Below, piece by piece: positions 50,238-56,918 of a DNA stretch of 56,918 nucleotides (position 1 is the first letter of the stretch; each line of letters starts with the position of its first letter). The notes under the pieces are model-generated. The model saw nothing but the letters and a program-made list of their open reading frames with translations. It had not been told where the DNA came from and did not search any database. This stretch comes from CAYNHF01 sp964397045 (GTDB taxonomy: Bacteria; Actinomycetota; Acidimicrobiia; Spongiisociales; UBA5794): the NCBI GenBank assembly GCA_964397045.1, contig CAYNHF010000041.1, forward strand, positions 1-56,918, read 5' to 3'. The translations under genes were made by a program, and so were the position numbers.

Positions 50238-50708
50238 ATGCAGTACTGGTTGATGAAGTCGGAGCCGGACGACTACTCGATTGATGACCTCGAGCAAGAC
50301 GGTCGGGAGCATTGGGACGGGATCCGCAACTACCAGGCGCGCAACCTGATGCGTGACCGGATGGAGGTTGGTGATCGGGTGCTGTTCTACCACTCGAATG
50401 CGAAGCCGCCCGGGGTGGTCGGGCTCGCCGAGGTGGCGAGCGCAGCGTATCCGGACCACACCCAATTCGATCCGGAGGACAAACACTTCGACCCCAAGTC
50501 CGACCCGGAAGACCCGCGCTGGATCATGGTTGATGTGCAGTTCGTGGAGAAGCTGCCCCGCCTGGTGGGGCTCCCTGAACTGCGGGAATACCCCGAGTTG
50601 GCAGACATGGTGCTGCTCAACCGCTCCAGGCTTTCGGTTCAGCCGGTATCCGAGGACGAGTACGAATTCATCGTGGCTCGCGCTCGCGAGGCCGCCCCGG
50701 AAGCTTGA
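50238..50708 (+). CDS. EVE domain protein
   Basis: The product is a 156-residue single EVE (PUA-like) domain. Landmarks are YWLMKSEPDDYSIDDLEQDG, WDGIRNYQARNLMRDRMEVG, VLFYHSNAKPPGVVGLAEV and WIMVDVQFVEKLPRLVGL. EVE proteins are thought to bind modified bases in nucleic acids. No target is predicted. The next gene starts 11 bases after its stop, so the two are probably cotranscribed. Confidence 0.88.
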   Translation: MQYWLMKSEPDDYSIDDLEQDGREHWDGIRNYQARNLMRDRMEVGDRVLFYHSNAKPPGVVGLAEVASAAYPDHTQFDPEDKHFDPKSDPEDPRWIMVDVQFVEKLPRLVGLPELREYPELADMVLLNRSRLSVQPVSEDEYEFIVARAREAAPEA

Positions 50709-50719
50709 GGCGAACCGGC

Positions 50720-51349
50720 GTGGGCGCGGACCAAGCGCGCTGGTTCGTCGACTCAGCGGGAGTCCTGATCCAAAGGCTCCGGGTCGGTGACCTCGAGAAC
50801 AACGTCTACATCGTGTCCTGCAAGGCCACAGGCAGGGCCGCCCTCATCGACGCTTCCTTCGAACCGGACCACATCGCGGCAGAGTGCAACGGCGTCACGG
50901 TTGAGCAGATCCTCCTCACCCATGGCCACTGGGACCACCTGGCGGCCGCGTCTGAACTTCGTGTCCTGCTCGAGGCTCCGCTGCGGATCCACCCCGCAGA
51001 CCTGCGGCCCGACTTGTGCCGGCTCGCGGTGGATGGCTATCTCGCCGACCGGGAGCGGATCGTCATCGGTGAGGTCGAAGTCGCAGTCCTGCACACGCCA
51101 GGACACACCCCGGGATCGGTCACGTTTCTGGTCGGCGAACACGCCATCACCGGCGACACGCTCTTCCCCGGAGGCCCCGGCGCCACTCGATGGGACTACT
51201 CCTCGTTCGACCAGATCATCGAGTCGATAGCAACCCGCCTCTTTCCGCTCGGTGATGGTGTCTACGTCTATCCCGGCCACGGAGACAGGATGACCACGAT
51301 TGGCGCCGAACGGCCCGATCTCCAGGAGTGGATCGACCGCGGTTGGTGA
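50720..51349 (+). CDS. Metallo-beta-lactamase fold hydrolase (glyoxalase II-like)
   Basis: The product is a 209-residue protein. The metal motif THGHWDHLAAA (HxHxDH) is near residue 72, followed by LHTPGHTPGSVTFLV, GDTLFPGGPGATRWDYSS and the C-terminal VYPGHGDRMT. This set fits glyoxalase II-like thioesterases. The start is uncertain: GTG 50720 with GAGGCG upstream is preferred over a TTG at 50705 that overlaps the EVE stop. Confidence 0.83.
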   Translation: MGADQARWFVDSAGVLIQRLRVGDLENNVYIVSCKATGRAALIDASFEPDHIAAECNGVTVEQILLTHGHWDHLAAASELRVLLEAPLRIHPADLRPDLCRLAVDGYLADRERIVIGEVEVAVLHTPGHTPGSVTFLVGEHAITGDTLFPGGPGATRWDYSSFDQIIESIATRLFPLGDGVYVYPGHGDRMTTIGAERPDLQEWIDRGW

Positions 51350-51403
51350 ATACCCATCCCCGACTGCACGTGATGCTTCGCGGCAAGGGGACCTATTCCG
51401 GTG

Positions 51404-51597
51404 GTGCTGGAGCCGTTGCTGCTGTACCTTTGCGTAGGAACGGTTGCGCGGGACTCGAAAGAGCCCGTAGCAGCACTTCGCTCGAGACTGTCGGGAACCG
51501 TTAGCCAAGCTGGGGGTTGTTCCCGATACCACGCTGCACCTGCTCTGTGCAGTGTGGGCCTTGACGCCCAACAGGGTGGGCGTCGGATAGGAGGAGT
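51404..51597 (+). promoter_or_regulatory. Highly structured 5' leader of SGNH hydrolase gene, class unknown
   Basis: Four consecutive helices can be drawn. First, 51449-51467 has CGGG/CTC arms with a bulge and a GAAA tetraloop, and may be enclosed by GTGCTG/CAGCAC (51404-51409 with 51471-51476). Second, a ten-pair stem joins 51489-51498 to 51519-51528. Third, a ten-pair stem joins 51530-51539 to 51547-51556. Fourth, an eight- to nine-pair stem joins 51563-51570 to 51577-51584 and ends just before the ribosome-binding site AGGAGGAG. This looks like a cis-regulatory RNA. I could not match it to a known riboswitch consensus. Confidence 0.5.
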
Positions 51598-51599
51598 AC

Positions 51600-52433
51600 A
51601 TGAGGAATCGCAAACGACTTGCTGCGATGTTTACCGTGCTGGCGGTGGTTCTTGCCGGCGCGGTTCCGGCGCTTGCCGCAAAGGACACGACGCCGGGGCT
51701 CCCGGTGATGGTGGGACTCGGGGACTCCTGGACGTACGGCCAGGGGGCCGCTGATCCGGCTACCGGTGGCTACTTCGGGCTCACCAACGACACGCTTCAG
51801 GACGAATTGGATTGTCTGCCTGCGTCATCGGTCAATGCCCGAAACGGCTGCAAACACCTGCAGGTGCTGAATATTGCCCGCCCTGCCGTTCCCGGCCTGT
51901 CCGGGGTGACGACAGACGCAGTGATCGAGGAGCAACTTCCGGTGATCGTTCCAGTGATCGAGGACCGTAACGGTGACGCGAATCCGCGCAACGATGTGGA
52001 GGCCATTTACCTGTCCGCGGGAGGGAACGACGTCAGCGGACCGGTGATCCAAGCGTGCATCTTCGGTACGCCAGAGCAATGTGAAGACACCATTGTTGAG
52101 GTGATGAATCACGTGGCCGTGAACTTGAACACGATCGTCAGCTCATTGCGCACCGCAGCAGGGCCGCAGACACCGATCGTGCTCGTCACCTACGACAGCC
52201 CGGTCGAGTACTGCTATCTGGGAGGCTTCGAAGGGGCCGCGGCGCTCAGTGACTTGGTGCTGTTCCAGCTCGACCAGGTCACTCGGAGTGTTGCCGGCGC
52301 CTACGGAGCATCCGTAGCGACGACGCTTGGCCAACTCGGCGAAGGGGATTGGGTGGGTGGTCCGGACTGCTTGCATCCCAACGACAGTGGTCACGAGAAG
52401 GTCGCCGCCATCGCAGCAGCGGCCATCGGCTGA
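51600..52433 (+). CDS. Secreted SGNH/GDSL hydrolase
   Basis: The product is a 277-residue protein with a Sec signal peptide (cleavage after ALAA). Block I GLGDSWTYGQG carries nucleophile Ser43, block III is LSAGGNDV, and block V is DCLHPNDSGH with Asp256 and His259. Four or more Cys could form disulfides, as in exported lipases. The substrate is unknown; esters on envelope or plant polymers are usual. The ribosome-binding site is strong. Expression is probably controlled by the structured leader. Confidence 0.85.
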   Translation: MRNRKRLAAMFTVLAVVLAGAVPALAAKDTTPGLPVMVGLGDSWTYGQGAADPATGGYFGLTNDTLQDELDCLPASSVNARNGCKHLQVLNIARPAVPGLSGVTTDAVIEEQLPVIVPVIEDRNGDANPRNDVEAIYLSAGGNDVSGPVIQACIFGTPEQCEDTIVEVMNHVAVNLNTIVSSLRTAAGPQTPIVLVTYDSPVEYCYLGGFEGAAALSDLVLFQLDQVTRSVAGAYGASVATTLGQLGEGDWVGGPDCLHPNDSGHEKVAAIAAAAIG

Positions 52434-52463
52434 GGCGCCAGAGCACCGCGGCCGCAGTATCGA

Positions 52464-52495
52464 GAAGACTCCCCTGCATCGGCAGGGGAGTCTTC
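52464..52495. terminator. Perfect 14-bp bidirectional terminator hairpin
   Basis: GAAGACTCCCCTGC pairs perfectly with GCAGGGGAGTCTTC around the loop ATCG, between the converging SGNH and methyltransferase genes. A-rich and T-rich ends on both sides suit termination in both directions. Confidence 0.75.
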
Positions 52496-52520
52496 ACGCG
52501 TGCGCCTGCTTCAGAATCGA

Positions 52521-53282
52521 TCAGACAGGTCGGAGCACCGCGAGGTAGCTCGGGTCGGGCTCAATGATGTCCTCGATCCGCCACCCGGAACGAGCCGCGA
52601 GTTCACCGAGCTCCTCGGGGGAGGGGAAGAGATAGTTGAACCAGTCTCCTGCGACGTCGCGGTGCCGGATGCGCAGCCGGATCTGGCCGGGGTAGCGGCC
52701 CCGTTCACGATTCTGCTGCTGATAGGCGTGGTGGACCGGGTCGTCCGTGAGGTACGGATTCATCCCGCTGCCGATGACGACACCGCCGGGTGCAAGCAAA
52801 CGGGCCATCAGACTGAACAGCACCTCCGACTGCTCGGCAGACTCGAGCAGTCCGAGGTTGTGCCCGAGCAGCAGGATAGCGTCGAATACCCCAGGAGAGG
52901 TCCCCGCGTAATCGTCGAGAGCGCCGAGAAAGGTCTCGTTCAGGCCGCGAGCACGGCACACCTCGATGGCTCCCGCCGAGGTGTCGAGCGCCACCACCTG
53001 GTGACCCCGGTGCTGAAGGGCGAGGCTGTGACGGCCTGCTCCTGCTCCGATGTCGAGGGCGCGGCCCTCGATCCGAGCCAGGAACGTGGCTTCGGGTTCC
53101 GGCCACGCATCCGGGTCATCGAAATAGACGGAGGCACGCATTGCCTCCACCAACCCGTCGTCCCGCTCGACGATGTGGATCCCGTCGCCACCCTGCATTA
53201 CGTCGAGCAGCGCGGTGCCGAATGCATCGCCGCGTTGTGGACCACGTTCTAGTTGATTCACGGGTTCGACCGTATCGCACAT
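52521..53282 (-). CDS. Class I SAM-dependent methyltransferase
   Basis: The product is a 253-residue protein. The SAM motif I is LDIGAGAGRHSLAL, followed by VVALDTSAGAIEVCRARGL, FDAILLLGHNLGLLESAEQS and LLAPGGVVIGSGMNP. The substrate is unknown. The start is uncertain: ATG 53282 is used, while ATG 53294 and a GTG at 53249 are alternatives with equally weak start signals. Confidence 0.78.
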   Translation of the reverse strand: MCDTVEPVNQLERGPQRGDAFGTALLDVMQGGDGIHIVERDDGLVEAMRASVYFDDPDAWPEPEATFLARIEGRALDIGAGAGRHSLALQHRGHQVVALDTSAGAIEVCRARGLNETFLGALDDYAGTSPGVFDAILLLGHNLGLLESAEQSEVLFSLMARLLAPGGVVIGSGMNPYLTDDPVHHAYQQQNRERGRYPGQIRLRIRHRDVAGDWFNYLFPSPEELGELAARSGWRIEDIIEPDPSYLAVLRPV

Positions 53283-53441
53283 GGGGGCAGGCATCCAGGG
53301 CCATCAGTCGTTTGTCCCATGTCGGGCTCTCAGCGCCCGGCTCCCGTCCGACGGTGTCGAGCCGCTGGTGGATGTCCGGTCACCCGTCGGAGGCGTCGCG
53401 GATGGGAAACGTTGCCCTTTCATCCACCCCTCTGCTGCCGG

Positions 53442-54752
53442 TCAACCCTCGAAGTGGCGCTCGAGTGCATGCCACACGCTCGGGTAGTCGTCCTGGAGCG
53501 CCGGAATGCTCGACGAGTAGGCCGTGGGGATCAGCGGATATCGGGTCTCGAACATGAACGACATGGTGTCCTCCAGCTTCTCCGGAGCCAGGTCGGACGC
53601 AGTTGCCTTGAGCCAAGCGTCGTGATCCGGGCCGTGTGGGAAGTACATGTTGTGCAGGCTCATCCCTCCGGGTTCGAAGCCTTCCTCCTTCGCGTCGTAG
53701 ACGCCGTAGAGAATGCCCATGAACTCGCTCATGATGTTCATGTGATACCACGGTGGCCGGAAGGTGTGTTCCCCCACGAGCCAGCGGTCGGCAAACACGA
53801 CGAAGTCGATGTTGGCGACGCCGGGGGCGGCGGATGGCGAGGTCAACACTGTGAAGATCGAAGGGTCGGGGTGGTCGAAGCTGATGGAACCCATCACGTT
53901 GAACTTCGTCAGGTCGTACTTGTAGGGGAGGTGGTTGCCATGCCAGCCGACCACATCGAGCGGGGAGTAGTCGGTCTCGACGACAAACATCCGGCCGTCG
54001 AACTTCACGAACAGTTCCCCCGCCTGATCGACATCCTCGTAGGCTGCTACCGGGTAGAGGAAGTCCCGCGGATTGGCGAGTCCGTTGGCGCCGATCGGGC
54101 CGCGATCAGGTAGCTCGAGGTAGACGCCGTAGTTCTCGCAGATGTAACCGCGAGAGGCGCCGTCGATGAGCTCAACGCGATACTTCGCGCCGCGCGGGAT
54201 CACACAGATCTCCCCAGGAGTCACGACGAGGACGCCGAATTCTGTGACGGCGCGCAACCGCCCCTGCTGCGGAACGATGAGGAACTCGCCGTCTGCGTTG
54301 TAGAAGTAGGTGTCCGTCATCGAGGTGGTCGCCATGTAGATGTGAGCCGCCATGCCGGTCTGGGTGTGAGCATCGCCGTTGGTAGCGATGGTGCGGATGC
54401 CGCTCAGAAACGTCGTTGACTCATCAGGGAACGGTGGGGGATCCCAACGCAGCTGCCCGATCGGTGGTTCGGTCTCACGATTGGGAGAGGTCCGGATGAA
54501 GTGACGATCCACCTCCCGGAATTGCCAGGCATGGCGTACCGAGGGACGAATGCGGTACGACCAGGTGCGCCGATTCCGGTCATTCGGTACGGTGAACGCG
54601 GTGCCGCTCAGTTGTTCGGTGTACAGGCCGAGGGGAGGCTGCTGTGGGTTGTTCTGCCCGACCGGGAGTGCGCCGGGGCCTGCTTCGGAGGCGAACTCGT
54701 TGCCGAAACCCGACTGGTAGGGCGGTTGTTCCACTGGGTTGGCTGCGGTCAT
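53442..54752 (-). CDS. hmgA: Homogentisate 1,2-dioxygenase
   Basis: The 436-residue enzyme opens the ring of homogentisate with O2 to give maleylacetoacetate, in tyrosine and phenylalanine breakdown. The N-terminal signature YQSGFGNEFASEA and the C-terminal iron-binding region (PWYHMNIMSEFMGILYG with His and Glu, PHGPDHDAW with His) are complete, and length is standard. ATG 54752 follows GGAGCAG. No other gene of the pathway is adjacent. Its presence indicates an aerobic phase of life. Confidence 0.93.
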   Translation of the reverse strand: MTAANPVEQPPYQSGFGNEFASEAGPGALPVGQNNPQQPPLGLYTEQLSGTAFTVPNDRNRRTWSYRIRPSVRHAWQFREVDRHFIRTSPNRETEPPIGQLRWDPPPFPDESTTFLSGIRTIATNGDAHTQTGMAAHIYMATTSMTDTYFYNADGEFLIVPQQGRLRAVTEFGVLVVTPGEICVIPRGAKYRVELIDGASRGYICENYGVYLELPDRGPIGANGLANPRDFLYPVAAYEDVDQAGELFVKFDGRMFVVETDYSPLDVVGWHGNHLPYKYDLTKFNVMGSISFDHPDPSIFTVLTSPSAAPGVANIDFVVFADRWLVGEHTFRPPWYHMNIMSEFMGILYGVYDAKEEGFEPGGMSLHNMYFPHGPDHDAWLKATASDLAPEKLEDTMSFMFETRYPLIPTAYSSSIPALQDDYPSVWHALERHFEG

Positions 54753-54995
54753 GCTACTGCTCCGGCTGATCGGCTTGGCTGCTGTGGGGCCCAGCGTACC
54801 GGCAGGACGCAGCCGGGGCCCGAGGGCGGACGGCGTGGGATCCGTTGTCGGGACGAGCGGGGTCGACAGGGACAGCGGCACGCCGGACCCGGTCGCTGGG
54901 TTCGAACCGACTGTGTTCTCGGAATCGTTGTGGCCACCGGGCCGCCGCGGGGCAAACCGCGCGCACCAGGTAGTGCCCTACCATCCTCCGCTTCC

Positions 54996-56918
54996 ATGAA
55001 TCAAACAAGCAACACAGACGCCGAGTTGCGGTCCGACATTCGTTTGCTCGGCACCATGTTGGGCGAGACGCTGGTCAGGCAGCACGGTGCGGACCTCCTC
55101 GATCTCGTTGAAGAGGTGCGCAGGCTCACTCGGCTGGTGCGCGGTGGCGACCCTGCGGCGGAAGAAGAGCTCGATAGGCTCCTCGGGGCACTTGACGTCG
55201 ATACAGTAATCCAGCTCGTACGCGCCTTCAGCACCTACTTCCAGCTGGCCAACGTTGCAGAGCAGGAGCACCGCGTAGGTTCGTTCGCCGCGGCTGGAAC
55301 GCTGGCAACAGCGGTGGACCATATTCTGGGGGCTGGCATCCAACGCGAAGACATCGCCGCAGTGTTCGACCGCCTCGAAGTGCGACCGGTGTTCACCGCC
55401 CACCCCACCGAGGCGTCTCGTCGCTCATTGCAGACCAAGACCAGGCGAATCGCAGATCTGTTGCGGGATCGGCGTCGCCCCGATCGTGGTTCATCCGATC
55501 GCGACCGAATCGATCGCCGCATACAGGAGCTGATCGATCTGATGTGGCAGACGGACGAGCTGCGCGCGGCGCGGCCGACACCCGACGACGAGGCTCGGGC
55601 CGTGATCCACTTCTTCGACGAGATCTACCGACATGCAGCTCCCGATGTGTACGACGAGCTGGCGTTCCAGCTCGGGCGATGCGGGATCGACGTCGCCGGC
55701 AAGCTGGCGCCGCTGCGACTCGGCACCTGGGTTGGTGGGGATCGCGACGGGAACCCAAATGTCACGCCGGAGACCACGTTGCGAATCCTGGCGAGACAAC
55801 GAGAACACGCCCTGCGCAACCATCTTGTCGCGATCGAAGAGCTGGCCGAAGAGCTGTCGACCGCCGAGGCCATCATCTCGGCTGCAGCGGAGCTCCAAGC
55901 ATCCCTCGGCGAGGATGCCGAGTTGTTCCCCGAGGTCCACGCGCGGTTCACCAGGTTGTCTGCAGGCGAGCCTTATCGACAGAAACTGGCATACGTCCAT
56001 CAGCGACTCGTGAACACGCAATCGTGGACGATGGAGCAAATCGAGAGATCGAATGCGCTGGCCTACCGGGAACCCGGTGCACTCATCGCCGACCTCGAGG
56101 TGATAGCGCGGTCGATGGAGTCCAACCGGGGCACCCTGGTGGCGCGGGGGATGGTGGCTCGCCTCATGCACCGGGTGGAAGGCTTCGGGTTCCATCTGGC
56201 AACCATGGACGTACGTGAACACGCTTCAACGCATCATGCTGTCCTTGACGAGTTCTTTGCACTGAATGGATCGCCTGGGTATCTCGACCGGAATGCTGCA
56301 GCGCGGAGCGACCTTCTCGCAGCCGAGTTGGCAGGCAGGCGACCGCTCGTTTCCCCGGTTCGCAGACGCAGTGAGGCCGGCACAGGGCCAATCGCCACGA
56401 TGGAAGCGGTCGTACAGGCTCTCGACAAGTACGGGCCGAGCGTCATCGAGAGCTACATCGTCTCAGAGACGCGGAGTACGGCAGACATTCTGGCACCCGT
56501 CGTGCTGGCCCGCGAAGCGGGTCTCGTCGATCAGCATGTCGGCGTGGCCCGGATCGGCTTCGTTCCCCTGTTCGAGACAATCGAAGAGGTGCGCAGGGCA
56601 GGTCCGATCCTCGACGAGCTGCTGTCGAACCTGGATTACCGGAGCATTGTCGCACTACGCGGCGACGTACAGGAAGTGATGCTCGGATACTCAGACTCCA
56701 ACAAGGACGGCGGACTCGCCACGTCACAGTGGGAGCTGTACAAGGCATCGCGCGACCTACGAGACGTCTGTCTGACGCACGGAGTCGCGCTCCGTCTCTT
56801 CCATGGCAGGGGCGGCACCGTCGGCAGGGGTGGCGGTCCCACCGGTGAGGCGATTCTGGCGCAGCCGTGGGGGACGGTCGACGGCCGGATCAAGATCACC
56901 GAACAGGGTGAGGTCATC
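54996..56918 (+). CDS. ppc: Phosphoenolpyruvate carboxylase (partial, runs off right edge)
   Basis: The first 641 residues of a protein normally near 900 are present, with no stop before the window end. Motifs include VFTAHPTEASRR with catalytic His136, LGTWVGGDRDGNPNVT, FVPLFETIEEV, VMLGYSDSNKDGGLATSQW and the Gly-rich loop FHGRGGTVGRGGGP. The reaction is PEP + bicarbonate to oxaloacetate, complementing PckA at 15164. The ATG has no clear Shine-Dalgarno, and TACCAT about 12 bases upstream could be a -10 box with a very short leader. Confidence 0.92.
   Translation, partial: MNQTSNTDAELRSDIRLLGTMLGETLVRQHGADLLDLVEEVRRLTRLVRGGDPAAEEELDRLLGALDVDTVIQLVRAFSTYFQLANVAEQEHRVGSFAAAGTLATAVDHILGAGIQREDIAAVFDRLEVRPVFTAHPTEASRRSLQTKTRRIADLLRDRRRPDRGSSDRDRIDRRIQELIDLMWQTDELRAARPTPDDEARAVIHFFDEIYRHAAPDVYDELAFQLGRCGIDVAGKLAPLRLGTWVGGDRDGNPNVTPETTLRILARQREHALRNHLVAIEELAEELSTAEAIISAAAELQASLGEDAELFPEVHARFTRLSAGEPYRQKLAYVHQRLVNTQSWTMEQIERSNALAYREPGALIADLEVIARSMESNRGTLVARGMVARLMHRVEGFGFHLATMDVREHASTHHAVLDEFFALNGSPGYLDRNAAARSDLLAAELAGRRPLVSPVRRRSEAGTGPIATMEAVVQALDKYGPSVIESYIVSETRSTADILAPVVLAREAGLVDQHVGVARIGFVPLFETIEEVRRAGPILDELLSNLDYRSIVALRGDVQEVMLGYSDSNKDGGLATSQWELYKASRDLRDVCLTHGVALRLFHGRGGTVGRGGGPTGEAILAQPWGTVDGRIKITEQGEVI

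Noticed and set aside
51404..51597. c-di-AMP (ydaO), cobalamin or T-box leader
   Set aside because: I looked for the conserved strings of these classes and could not align them. It stays an unclassified structured leader.

Overview
The window is high-GC DNA, most likely from an uncultured actinobacterium. Acidimicrobiia-like is my best guess, not a demonstrated placement. Support comes from Thr/Ser-rich linkers behind lipoboxes, a Tat-type lipoprotein solute-binding protein, a class E/F-type sortase, promoters that appear to give leaderless mRNAs, GTG starts and pervasive 4-nt ATGA/GTGA gene overlaps. No CRISPR array, complete tRNA, rRNA, transposase or phage gene is visible.

Layout. Positions 1-320 are a scar: a CpaF/TadA ATPase fragment, a G-rich tract, and the 3' part of an initiator tRNA followed by a terminator, which looks like an old integration boundary. 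Positions 600-3900 hold a secreted beta-propeller, a LiaF-like membrane protein, an SRPBCC protein and a SnoaL-like protein, plus the remnant of a response regulator. Positions 4163-13943 (minus strand) are the centrepiece. This tightly coupled eight-gene operon encodes a transporter-protease fusion, HdrC, HdrB, a very large HdrA, and MvhD, MvhG and MvhA-type [NiFe]-hydrogenase subunits, ending in HypA. The HdrA carries an inserted glutamate-synthase-small-subunit/NfnB-like NAD(P) module. The set suggests a soluble electron-bifurcating or confurcating complex linking H2, NAD(P)H and another carrier.

Positions 14300-19800 carry a small basic protein, ATP-type PEP carboxykinase, an SLC13-type transporter with RCK_C domains and a novel repeat membrane protein. 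Positions 19805-26800 carry a soxBDAG heterotetrameric sarcosine oxidase operon and a second DAO-family flavoenzyme. Positions 27100-31060 carry a rhodanese and a TetR-ABC exporter operon whose promoter, operator and start codon overlap. Positions 31092-37788 (minus) are an oligopeptide-type ABC importer operon ending in a mandelate-racemase-type enolase. Positions 38335-44104 hold a DUF4397 surface protein with a sortase, ferrochelatase, and a PEP-synthase-like/PlsY-like pair. Positions 44114-47895 (minus) hold a frameshifted SnoaL pseudogene and a heme uptake operon (lipoprotein-hmuTUV). The remainder has a beta-hydroxyacid dehydrogenase, a MetE-like enzyme, EVE and metallo-beta-lactamase proteins, a structured leader before an SGNH hydrolase, a methyltransferase, homogentisate dioxygenase and the 5' part of PEP carboxylase, which runs off the right edge.

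Taken together: the cell has oxygen-using catabolism (sarcosine oxidase, homogentisate dioxygenase), flexible PEP/oxaloacetate metabolism (PckA, Ppc), heme acquisition next to heme synthesis, and a hydrogenase-Hdr complex of a type usually discussed in anaerobes. That last combination is the most notable biology here.
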